From the NCBI GenBank assembly GCA_036897625.1, contig JAYMTA010001133.1, forward strand, positions 1 through 21,604: a stretch of 21,604 bases of DNA, in the 5' to 3' direction. Positions 1 through 8,665 of this stretch are shown one piece after another; position 1 is the first letter of the stretch, and every line of letters begins with the position of its first letter. The notes beneath the pieces are model-generated. The model searched no databases, was not told where the DNA came from, and was given only the letters and a program-made list of their open reading frames with translations. This DNA comes from Pelargonium cotyledonis. Taxonomy: Eukaryota > Streptophyta > Magnoliopsida > Geraniales > Geraniaceae. A program made the position numbers and the translations under genes.

Positions 1-438
1 GTTCCTTTCCCTGACGAGGATATTTTTTAGGTTTTGTTTTTCCCGTTAAAAAAAAAAAAAAAAACTCAACATGCAATTCTATTGGTGATTAGGCACTTAA
101 TTGGTTGGCTCAAGTACTATTAATTGTATAATTGTTGCAAATAATTAACAAATTAACTAGTAGAGGCTATAGATAGTTTGTGTTGGTGCTCAAGTCATGA
201 CCACTAAATAAGAGGGACCAAATGGGGCCAGAATGAGAAATAAATCAACCAAATGGGATTCAATTTCACACATCACATAAAGGTTTTAGTTTGTTGCATT
301 TTGGTGGCGTTCTGGATGGACCAAACTAAGCAAAGCAACATTGTAGGAGAGATGGTTGGTGTGGTTGCCATTTTAGTTGGGATTGTTAAGCAAAAAGCAC
401 TGAACACAAATAATCGAAACAAAATTTTAAAAAATTAC
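1..438 (-). other. Intron 1 of the NFD4-like gene (partial)
   Basis: This is the stretch downstream of the exon donor at 438-437. It is AT-rich with a homopolymer run (A/T) near 48-64, and I can find no continuation of the transporter protein on the minus strand. An 84-codon open frame on the plus strand (253-507) has no recognisable domain and partly overlaps the exon in antisense, so I treat it as chance. Confidence 0.6.
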
Positions 439-780
439 CAGGAGATAAGGCAAGACGATGAGTTGTTGAATGAGAAGCCATTGAAGTGTGTAAGCGAAGG
501 AACCTAACAGAGCCGCCATGAACAGCACCACCCACAGCGGAAAGTGAATGAGAGAGACGCCGGAGCACCACCCGAACGCCTTCCCCATGTCGGACGCCAC
601 CGACAAGTAGTTGAGCTGCACTTGCGATATTCCGAGCACTCCTTTCATCGTCGACGAGTAGCTGGAGAAATCGAAGTTCGTCCCCGTAAATGCCTGTATC
701 CATGTCGTCGCCACCAGTATCATCCACTTCCGAGACTCTTCTCCGTCAACACTCTGATCCATCGATCCTCTTTCGAACAA
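439..780 (-). CDS. Nodulin-like / NFD4-type MFS transporter, first coding exon (partial)
   Basis: The first coding exon gives 114 residues and ends at a donor (CTG|GTAATT, phase 0); the rest of the gene is beyond the left edge. Seen: a short hydrophilic N-terminus, a first hydrophobic segment around residues 18-32 containing WIQAFTGTNFDFSSYSS, then VQLNYLSVASDMGKAFGW, a second membrane segment (FPLWVVLFMAALLGSFAY) and the start of a third (QQLIVLPYLL). These blocks mark the plant Nodulin-like domain, the N-terminal half of NFD4-like major facilitator proteins. Family members are membrane proteins of roughly 500-600 residues; the substrate of this one cannot be told. The first Met is at 780, but a second at 762 is an equally good start. 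A TATA-like box about 130 bp upstream fits. Sure of the family, unsure of function. Confidence 0.85.
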
Positions 781-907
781 TCAATTTCTTGATCTGAACA
801 TAACCAGAATCTGAAAATATGACCGACGGATCTTCGACTTCTCGCTGCTACCGCCTTCCACTTTGATGCAAATTTGGTAGTTTTATGTCGTATTCCAATT
901 TCTCATG

Positions 908-916
908 CATTTTATA
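908..916 (-). promoter_or_regulatory. Putative TATA box of the NFD4-like gene
   Basis: The minus strand reads TATAAAATG here, 128 bp upstream of the first ATG. A start site about 30 bp further on would give a leader of roughly 100 bp. The AT-rich context makes chance matches common. Confidence 0.35.
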
Positions 917-1194
917 TGATATTGTGTGTGAAATTGGTATAAAATATGAATATGAGACCCCCAATACAGCCACGACCACTAACACTGCAACAACTTTTTT
1001 AATTTCCTATACCTATACGCAGAATATATGTACTATGTTTTTTTTTTTTTTTTTTTTAATAAGGGAATATATGTCCTATGTATGAACAAATGTTTATTCA
1101 TTTGACGAGTAAATTCTGTCAACGAGGTTATGTCAGTCGTTAATTAACACTTATATTTGCTCTAATAAATTTGAGTGTATAGAGCGTCCGTTTA

Positions 1195-1303
1195 GATTCA
1201 TTTACTTTGTGTCTTAACAATAAATTTGTGCATACTAGTTGTTTATTTATGGATATTGCAATGAGTGTCCGAAATCTAAGTCAAGATACGAAATAAATGA
1301 ATC
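1195..1303. repeat. Imperfect inverted repeat (possible MITE core)
   Basis: Positions 1195-1218 pair with 1280-1303 in inverse orientation at 20 of 24 bases, with a 61-bp loop. TTAATTAA-type sequences flank both arms (near 1140 and 1320), which could be part of longer degenerate arms. No coding capacity. Confidence 0.45.
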
Positions 1304-1401
1304 ATGGAGGCTATAGACGTTAATTAATGAGGGGACACCACCTCAGTATAAAATAAATCATAACTGAGATTCTTTTTTTAATCTATTCCAATACTATCGT
1401 C

Positions 1402-1692
1402 CACTACGTCGATAACGGCAGAGTGTCCGTCGTTAATAGCGACGAATTTTCTGTCATACAGTCCGTCATTAACAACAACAGATTGTCGTCGCTGTTCATC
1501 AACGACCAAGGGCGGACCCAAAAGTTTTCAGTATGTGGGGTCTAAACAAAAATTTTGAACTAATTTTAGAGTGTCAATTTAGCTCTAAATATAAACCATA
1601 AAATTACAAAATATGGGATCAAGTGACCCCATTCCATCAAGTGTTTGACAGAATGTTCTGTTCCGTCATTGATAACTGTTTCTCTTGTAGTG
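1402..1692. mobile_element. CACTA (En/Spm)-like non-autonomous element, degenerate
   Basis: The right end reads TTTCTCTTGTAGTG, the inverse of the plant CACTA terminus CACTACAAGAGAAA. A CACTAC occurs at 1402-1407. Just inside both ends are repeated sub-terminal words of the type GTCGTTAATAGCGACG, GTCATTAAC and GTCATTGATAAC, which is typical of En/Spm elements. There is no open frame, so it would be non-autonomous. Weak points: the left end diverges after CACTAC, the 3-bp flanks do not match (GTC versus CAC), and the centre (about 1510-1640) looks like a different inserted repeat. Confidence 0.5.
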
Positions 1693-2061
1693 CACATTGT
1701 TCATGGGTTTTTTATTCACTTTAAGAAAATGCTCAATTTCTTTTGATTTTCCTGCTGGAGTGTCTAACTATTTGTTGTTGACTATTAGTAACGGTAAAAT
1801 AAAAATGGCCAAAACACAAACCAAACCTTCTTTTGTTTATTGTTTGTTTTGGTTGAGAAGTAATAACAGTAGCAGTAGTGGCCTACTCAACCACATGTCA
1901 AAGCTGTTGACCTGTGACTGTTGGGTTGGGCTCACTCAGTTTGAGAAATTTAGGTTATAGTTGTGGCTGCTCACCATCCGTCCGTCCTCACAGGAAGTGG
2001 AAAATGTAAGCGTATCACTAAATCTGGCTGCAAAACATCTCAATCATTCACAGTTATGCAT

Positions 2062-2165
2062 GTTGTGTTTGTGTTCCATGCATTTCTAAGTACGTCGTGT
2101 TCGCGTTGAATAACCCAGCGTGTTCCATATATGTCGTATTCGTGTTGGGCACGACACTAACAACC
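2062..2165. repeat. Fragment of a dispersed ACACGAC/GTGTTG-rich repeat
   Basis: The segment is rich in GTGTTG, GTCGTGTT and CACGACAC words and contains GTGTTCCATGCATTTCTAAG at 2071-2090. A near-identical string ending in TTTCTAAG occurs at 11119-11138 in the same orientation, so both look like pieces of one family. I cannot set precise ends. Confidence 0.35.
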
Positions 2166-2605
2166 CATTCCTTGTTAGGGATAAATCAACATCTTATAAG
2201 GCAAATTCATGCAGTCTCCAAAAGATGTTAGATGCGAAGAGTATGTAAGTGACCTGACCTGACCTGTGTTTTCCTCGTCTTCTCAACATGAAGATCGTGA
2301 CGCGACGCCCTGATTTTCCTGCAAATGCAACACATGATTGTAAGTAGTCTGTTATGTTCCATAATCAAAATACCAGCAGAGTAGCAATTAAAGACTAATC
2401 AGGAAAACAATTAAGGCCCTTTTGTGAAATTTGTGAGAAAATTAGAATATCATTTAATCAATCTGTACAGACACCATTAACGAGTTCGACAATATTATAC
2501 ATAAATCAGGAGATCCTGTACATCATAATAATACCAAATCCAAATGTTACTACAACAGAAACTAAATATAGAGCCATTTTCTCGTTTGCGGTGTTTTTTC
2601 CAATT

Positions 2606-4243
2606 TCACCAAGAATGACGTGACCCTCTCCTAATCCTCCTTCGGAAACGGAAAGGCTTACACGCCTCAATACTTAGATCAACAGCTGCAGCAAGTGCCA
2701 TAAAGATGGCAGCATCCTCCACGCAAGTCACATGCCGCATGGCCAGTTGTACCGTTGGCTTGCTGCTCTTCCCTTCCCCTTGCACTCTACAGCTCCTGAC
2801 AAACCCGCCTGTAACTGGAGTCAAGGCTGAAAAGTCTCCACTGCTCTGTGGACTCGGTATAGGAGCTGGCGCTGCCTGCATTTGTCTGTCAGTGTCGATG
2901 AAAAACTCCCCACCCTTTTCAGCACTGATATATATCTCTGACATGAGACGCTCGCCTCCCTCCTGCCCTTCGGATAGAAGGTGAAAGCGGCAACAAATAG
3001 AATCTCTCATTCCACGTTCACGCCACGCCTCAAGCTTTCCCCACGGCTGCCAGCTATCAGGCCTGCAACCATCAGACCGAACAATCAACCAAGCTCCTGG
3101 GTTGGACCTCGCCACCCAATCACAACCTGTTGATGGCACAAATGGAGTTGTTATGAAGGCTGCTGCAACAGCCGAACCAGAGAGATCATGTATCTTCACC
3201 TTCCATCCCTTCCTTTCTCTCCTCTCTGTCTCCAGGTCACAACTGTCTGCAGAACTTAACCAATTGATACTCAATGGGTCCACCAGAGATACCCTGCCCA
3301 TTTACAACAACTATCAAACACAAATCGGTAAACTAATGTTTCGGGACAGAGACCCAAGTTCCATAATTAAAGATAAAATACCTTCAAGACTCAAGAGTAT
3401 GACACAAACCATTCCAATGCACATCATTGTTAATATAAACAATATTCTTTAACAAAAAACAAGTTTGAGCGAGCACTGTGAGGATCCAATTTTTTAAACG
3501 TTGTTTTGTTCTCTCCCTAAGGAACTTCTTGCCAATCGATTAAAGAATAAAGACTACTGGTTTTCCGTATATATCACCGATTAATAAAATTTTAAAAGTG
3601 GAAGAATGTAAAAAGACATCGCATATTTACATCACCTGTCACGACTGAACTTGCAACTAAAAATAGGTTGCTTGATGGATCCCTGAAGCTGAACTATCTG
3701 AGGGCTCAATGTGGTCACGTCTTCGAACTGGAAAACATATCTTGGATCTGGATCCAATTTCACTCTCAGATGAAGTTCAACCCATGGTTTTTTACTCTCC
3801 TGCTTGTTTTTTCCAATACCTATCCACCCGTTGAAAAGAATCAATGGCTTCCCTTCACTCCATTCAGGACCTACGGCCAATCTAAATGTTCCAATCTGGT
3901 GTCTTTTGATGCCAACACCACAGTGACTTCCCTTCCTCCCAGTGAATAGTGTAATCTCAAGATGTGCTTGAGGGTTATAGAAACAGCCTGGTGCTAATAA
4001 TGCTTTCAGATCAGAATCTTCAAGATAAAAGCTTGATGCAATACTGTGAGCATCAGGTGTAGCTTCAGGAGAGGATACTAAGGGAACAGATGATGTTTGA
4101 ACAGGGAAACCTCGAAGACGTATCTCACATAAACATGGTGGAGATAATGCCTGAACTTGCGATGTTGAAGTACTTAAAGCTCCTCCAGGAATCCTCAGCC
4201 CCAGTGAGCCTACTGACAACCTGATAAAAGCCTTAGGATCCAT
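2606..4243 (-). CDS. ASG1: DUF1005 family protein, ASG1-like, complete
   Basis: Two coding exons, 3636-4243 and 2606-3293, are separated by a 342-bp intron (AG|GTGATG donor, GGGCAG|G acceptor). The joined frame is 431 residues, the usual family size. It opens with MDPKAFIRLSVGSLGLRIPG and contains CEIRLRGFPVQTSSVPL, FNGWIGIGK, DPDPRYVFQFEDVTTLSPQI and, spanning the junction, SRDRVSLVDPL. Then come ERRERKGWKVKIHDLSGSAV, STGCDWVARSNPGAWLIVR, SWQPWGKLEAWRERG, an AEKGGEFFIDTD block, SSPQ-type loops and VQLAMRHVTCVEDAAIFMAL. The C-terminus is basic (RFRRRIRRGSRHSW). These blocks are diagnostic of DUF1005; biochemical function is unknown. The blocks most resemble Arabidopsis ASG1 (abiotic stress gene 1), an assignment from memory that several paralogues make uncertain. 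The start is conserved, and a stop lies just upstream in frame. Confidence 0.93.
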
Positions 4244-6027
4244 TATGGTTACAGGGCTTTCCTCATTGGAATAACTCTAATCTTGGACAACTCAAGAACA
4301 CATGGCATCAGTTGACAGCTGACAATACACCAAAAATAATTGTATAAGCATGCACTCAAAATGTTGTAAACGTCCATAAGATACAGGATTTGCAATGAAA
4401 TGGGTTTAATATGCCATGAATCTATTTCAAAACTAATGCCAACAAGTTTTAAGCACTGTCCTATGAAAAAAGCATCCAAATTTTCTTAATTTCACTTAAA
4501 ACCAGAAACAGCCTAAGGAGTCATCAAATCTTACATAGAAAAAAAAAATCTTGTATAGGAAGGACACAAAGCTTCTGATCCAAGAAAATAACAATGTTAT
4601 TGAGCATCAAGAAACAATAAAATAACACTTCTCACACTTATGAGTTGTATAATTTTTATTTACATAAAATAGAATTTTAAATTTTAAATGAAAAAGCATA
4701 CACTACTATAACATAATAAAGCATAATCAAATTATCCATTGATAACATATGTATCTTCTAATATAAAGATACTTAAGAGGCAACGAGAAAGAATAAGCTG
4801 AGAGTTTTCGCATCTATACACACATAAGAAAGGAGAAATAAAAAAATATATATATTAGTTTATCAGTTGAAGATAAAAGATGGATATTGCATACCTTAGG
4901 ATAAACTATTTGAGATTAAAATAAATATAAACACTATAGGAATTATAAATATGACTTGCAAAATGAGGGAAAGATATCTAAGGCACACCAGTTAGAATTA
5001 GCCATCTTAGAAAATATAAACTAAATAATGATATATAAAGATATTGATCCATTGAGAAGTGTTATTGCAAGACATAGAATTTCATAAAGGATGGCATCTA
5101 GAAAAGACTTTCATCTATTGAATTGAGTAGCAAAAGACGCTTTGAGTCTTATCAAATTTGATGTTTGCCAATTATTTTGATGCTAAAGGAGCACTACCAA
5201 TTTCTATGCAACATAATTGCTACGTTAGAATAATAATGATGCAACAGATAACATCAATAATATCATGACAACTCTGCCTATCAGGAAGACTTAACCTGGC
5301 CTCCCCTACATGTAAAGGAGTTCACATAGTCTGATTCAATCTATGAATTAGTATCAAAGACAAAAGAAAATTAAGTAGATATTTAGAGGTGCAACATCCC
5401 ATTTCTGTTAGATCAGGAATGTTTTTCAAGTTAAAACATACATACAATTGGAATTTGGAGTGGAAGGTTTGCCTTGCCAAGCTCCAAACCTCTATTGTCT
5501 ATACTCCACATGAGGAACATTGTAGGAAGAGTAAATCAATTTCCTAATAATTACTGATAGTGCCTAGTAAGTATATCGTTTGCTCCATGTCCAGTCATTT
5601 CTGGGGCCATGATAACTTGTGCTGGTCTTATATACTGTGATGCCATTATCTGCACCATCATGGCAATTGTGGTAGCAATTAGGGTTCTTTTAGCATGTCT
5701 GCCAATCATGCAAATAATTGGCAAAAACCATGGCATGACTAGGCAAGAAAAGCGGGTATCCAGGAGAACTACTGACTTGTAGCTAACTAACTCTATGAAG
5801 TCAGTTTATTATTCATGCATTCATATTATATGCTGGGTACTATACTGGTTTATACTGTACATATTGAACCTAATAATCTGTAAATAGTACATATTCTGAG
5901 GTATCTCAGAGTTGTATTTTTTAGCTTAGATTTATGGCAGTTTTTGAGGGCCACAGCATGAATTATAAACTTTTTATAGGGTTAACTAGTACGCTTGTAA
6001 AATCACCTAAGGTGGTCTGTATACTAA

Positions 6028-6252
6028 GGAGATTAGTGACCAAAAGGGAATATGAGAGAATTAAATTAGGAGAAACTAAAAGGGATAGGCCTAGCATAGA
6101 AAGAATTAGTAAGAAAAGACATGAAAACGCATTGCTTGACAGAGGAGAAAGAGGAGAAGGAGATTATGAGCAGAAGATCCTAATGAGTTTTGCTAAAGAA
6201 TTCATGTAACCAACCCCAACATTGTTTGGGAAATGACATGATTATGATTGTG
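6028..6252 (+). mobile_element. Degenerate 3' end of an RTE-type LINE
   Basis: Translated on the plus strand, the segment holds a charged tail of the kind that ends plant RTE-clade reverse transcriptase ORFs: KREYERIKLGETKRDRP, then ALLDRGE. In another frame follows DPNEFC and a stop (6176-6196). Downstream, GTAACCAACCCCAACATTGT resembles the conserved plant RTE/SINE 3' tail of type GTAGCCGACCCCA...TGGGA, followed by a GATTATGATT-rich tail. Several frameshifts make it non-functional. No target-site duplication was identified. Family assignment is from memory of such tails. Confidence 0.42.
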
Positions 6253-7503
6253 TATTCTCCCATAAGTTAATAAACCCAGTTTCATAACGGATCTACAGCC
6301 ACTTGGCATGCCAACTATTTTTCTCGTTAAGATCAAGGAAAGAGGTATTAGATTGTGGTTCAACGTCTACGCAACTGAATTCAAACATACTGTTTCTTCC
6401 AAAGATATGTTACTTCCTTCCATAACCTTTCCTTTGCATCTTAGTAAAAATGAGAACGCAGAAAACATTTGGTTACAAGAGGACGCAACCTATAAGCTTT
6501 CTATTTGCTTCAATCCAAAAATCCACAAGGTTGTTCGATAATGGGCAGAAGGGTCAGCTCCCAAGCCTCAACAAGAGAGAAAGATCAGAGTGATAATCGA
6601 TAAATTGGCATGTACACACCCAACACGAGTAATCAATAAAAGATTCTATTATCAATTGTCGGAACTTACAGTGAACTTTATTCCAGACACAACATCAGGC
6701 TGGAAGGATCTCTTAGGAAACTAAACAAGCTAAACATTAGATAAGAAGCAAAACCATTAATTATTCACATATTTTTTGTCACAGGGGGATCTAAGTTCAA
6801 CATTGTATTTAGGTCTACGCTTGAGATTAGGTTGACCTTCAAAGAGCTTATGGAAACTGAAATGAGGAACTGGAAAAATGAGGCCGTTTAGAGGAGGGCA
6901 AAGACAATTGAAATAAACAACCAATTCACAATGAAATTCAAATTGCATCCCTAGCACAACAAACTGCAATTTCAAGTAAAGATTTAAACAAGATTTAAGT
7001 TAGAAAAAAAAAATTAAAAATCCAAGCAACAAAATTAAACAGCAGTTATTGTGGACAGACAAAAGCAGAAACAAAAGGATAAGAAAAAGCACACAAAAAA
7101 GTGATGCATATACAATATAGATGCACAAGGATCAAGAAAATTAACAATCAAACAGAGGTTTAAGAACAAGAACAAGAACAAGAAGAAAATTGGGGGAAAA
7201 GGAAAAACAGGAAGAGCAAGAGCATACCTTTAGTAAGAAAATGGATGAATGGATGGAACAGAGGAAAGAAGAAATCTGTGCCTCCAAAAATTCCTAAAAA
7301 CCACCAAACAACAAATCCAAATACACTTGGCACACCATGAATTCAATAGAAAGAAAGCAGAGAATTGGGTCAGATGTCCCACCAGAACAAACCTGTGGTT
7401 GTGGAAACAAAATACCCAAAATGTTCCATTGCCACCTCAATTCACTCTTCTTCACTAATTCTGGGAATCCAAACACGAATATATAAATGGTATGGACATC
7501 GAA

Positions 7504-7524
7504 GATGATGATGATGATGATGAT
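7504..7524. repeat. (GAT)7 microsatellite
   Basis: Seven GAT units in a row; on the minus strand they read as (ATC)7. The repeat falls inside the inferred leader exon of the DUF1005 gene, 75-95 bp below its TATA box. Confidence 0.8.
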
Positions 7525-7598
7525 ACACAATTTGCAATCCCTAGCCAACCCACCAATTTCAAATTTAATATTCACTCACCAAAGAGGTGGATTTGTTA

Positions 7599-7608
7599 TA
7601 TTTATATA
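7599..7608 (-). promoter_or_regulatory. Putative TATA box of the DUF1005 gene
   Basis: The minus strand reads TATATAAATA, a near-ideal plant TATA box. The expected start site is about 7570-7575, which leads into the proposed 340-bp leader exon with an AAAG|GTATGC donor. A CT/ATC-rich leader fits a plant 5' UTR. Confidence 0.5.
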
Positions 7609-7775
7609 AGATCTTTGTTTTTACAAAATGTTTGTCTAATTACATTTTGAAAAAGAAAAAACTAAAATACTGAAATGGCAAGACTTGTTGAATATAATTT
7701 AAAATGATTTTACGAAAAGAAAAGAGCCACTATTTTAGACAAAAATGTACCAAGACTTGCTTTTATTAGAAAGCA

Positions 7776-7880
7776 ATTTTTTTTTTTTTGGGTCAAAATC
7801 TTGGTTTTCATGAGCAAATTTGCACTCACGCGATTGACATTTTTAAATCACGTGATCATACTTACACTAATCCTCATTCG
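7776..7880 (-). mobile_element. 5'-truncated SINE copy related to the 8430-8646 element
   Basis: Positions 7829-7880 match 8470-8521 at about 80 percent over 52 bp. Reading on along the minus strand, the similarity continues weakly to a GACCC followed by a run of A at about 7776-7788, in the same place as the A-rich end of the full copy. The tRNA-like head of the full copy is absent beyond 7880, so this is a 5'-truncated or chimeric relative. No clear flanking duplication was found. Confidence 0.6.
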
Positions 7881-8410
7881 CCACGAGCACTAAGCTGTAG
7901 AGCTGGTCCATGAGTTTTTTTTCATAAAAATAAAAATTAGAAAATGATTTCGTAGATTAAAATAAAAATTAGAAAAATATTGTTTGTTTCAGATTTTGGA
8001 AAAAGATGAATTATTTTATTGCCACCATTTTCTATTGTATAAATGCTATATTTGTTCACTTATTTTTGTAAGAATTATGAAATTAGTTATCTATTAATAA
8101 CTTGCATACTTGATGTTAATTAACTAATCACTCAAAGTAATTGTCAAATTGTTTCAAAATGGCAAAATGTATGTATACCTCTTTGTATAGTTGATCGATT
8201 TTGCATGAATCAATAAACATATTCTTAAAACAAGTTATTTCAAGACTGTATGGCGTATATAAAGATCGTTGTTGTTTTGTCTAGTAATTATCATATTTGT
8301 TTCAAATTGAGTGTAGACGATTGGGTACATTTCTCGTTGTTGGTCAAGGCAGTGCTAGCAAGGATTAGAGGCATCGTCATTGTTTGCTTGTTGTCTTGCT
8401 GGTTATTGGG

Positions 8411-8429
8411 ATTTCATCAAATCATTTTT
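8411..8429. repeat. Target-site duplication, left copy
   Basis: ATTTCATCAAATCATTTTT here is matched by ATTTCGTCAAATCATTTTT at 8647-8665, 18 of 19 identical. The pair brackets the SINE exactly. Confidence 0.85.
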
Positions 8430-8578
8430 TGGTTTTAAACCACGGGGTTCTTGGGCAGTCTCGTACTTTCGTGATCGGCATCTTTAAGTCATTTGACCAT
8501 ACTCAGACTAATCCTCATTCGAGGCTTGGTCACAGGGTTAGTGATTTCTCACATCTCTCTCACAAGTGTGTTGAGTGG

Positions 8579-8589
8579 GGATCGAAGTT
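8579..8589 (-). promoter_or_regulatory. Pol III box B of the SINE
   Basis: The minus strand reads AACTTCGATCC, close to the tRNA consensus GGTTCGANTCC, and lies 33 bp after box A. Confidence 0.7.
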
Positions 8590-8622
8590 GAGAGATCTTC
8601 CCACTCACGCAGACCCAACGCA

Positions 8623-8634
8623 CCAATTGTGCCA
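8623..8634 (-). promoter_or_regulatory. Pol III box A of the SINE
   Basis: The minus strand reads TGGCACAATTGG, a full match to TRGYNNARNNGG, 12 bp inside the 5' end defined by the target-site duplication. Confidence 0.75.
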
Positions 8635-8646
8635 CACTTAGTGAGT

Positions 8647-8665
8647 ATTTCGTCAAATCATTTTT
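8647..8665. repeat. Target-site duplication, right copy
   Basis: ATTTCGTCAAATCATTTTT, differing at one base from the copy at 8411-8429 on the other side of the SINE. Confidence 0.85.

Larger units (their letters stand above)
781..2605. other. Intergenic: NFD4-like promoter and DUF1005 3' flank, transposon debris
   Basis: The stretch lies between the DUF1005 stop codon (2606) and the NFD4-like start (780). It holds a TATA-like box, a T-run near 1038-1057, an imperfect inverted repeat at 1195-1303, a CACTA-like element at about 1402-1692, a dispersed-repeat end near 2062-2165 and a (GACCT)3 run at 2251-2266. The open frames here (for example 885-1085 and 1697-1960) are low-complexity with no domain. 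The DUF1005 3' UTR must begin below 2606, but I see no clean AATAAA. Confidence 0.6.
4244..7598 (-). other. Leader region of the DUF1005 gene: probable 5' UTR exon and 2.9-kb intron
   Basis: No coding exon is visible for over 3 kb upstream of the DUF1005 ATG. On the minus strand a good donor (AAAG|GTATGC, exon ending at 7228) lies about 340 bp below a strong TATA box, and acceptors occur close to the ATG (for example TTGTCAG, exon resuming at 4318). I infer a leader exon of about 7228-7570 and a leader intron of about 4319-7227. The interval is AT-rich; its open frames (4249-4479, 5551-5736, 6308-6541, 6757-6975) show no domain. One stretch near 6.0-6.25 kb resembles a LINE end. Transcript evidence is lacking. 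Confidence 0.45.
8430..8646 (-). mobile_element. tRNA-derived SINE, apparently full length
   Basis: A 217-bp element reads on the minus strand. Near its 5' end it carries an RNA polymerase III box A, TGGCACAATTGG (8623-8634), which fits TRGYNNARNNGG. After 33 bp comes a box B, AACTTCGATCC (8579-8589). Box A begins 12 bp inside the element, as expected for an internal Pol III promoter. The body has no coding capacity; the 3' end reads GGTTTAAAACCA and runs into an A-rich flank. A 19-bp direct duplication with one mismatch borders both ends, evidence of insertion by target-primed reverse transcription. The single mismatch suggests a fairly young insertion. The SINE family name cannot be given. 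It sits about 1 kb upstream of the DUF1005 promoter. Confidence 0.85.

Noticed and set aside
253..507. 84-codon plus-strand ORF near the left edge
   Set aside because: No recognisable domain; it overlaps the transporter exon in antisense and lies mostly in its intron.
6308..6541. 77-codon plus-strand ORF in the DUF1005 leader intron
   Set aside because: No domain or family resemblance that I can recognise, in AT-rich intron-like sequence.
7294..7575. 93-codon upstream ORF in the DUF1005 leader
   Set aside because: It starts at GTG, not ATG, almost at the predicted start site, and its isoleucine run comes from the ATC microsatellite.
8430..8646. A true tRNA gene
   Set aside because: Boxes A and B are present, but the sequence between and after them gives no cloverleaf, and the 217-bp unit with target duplications is a SINE.
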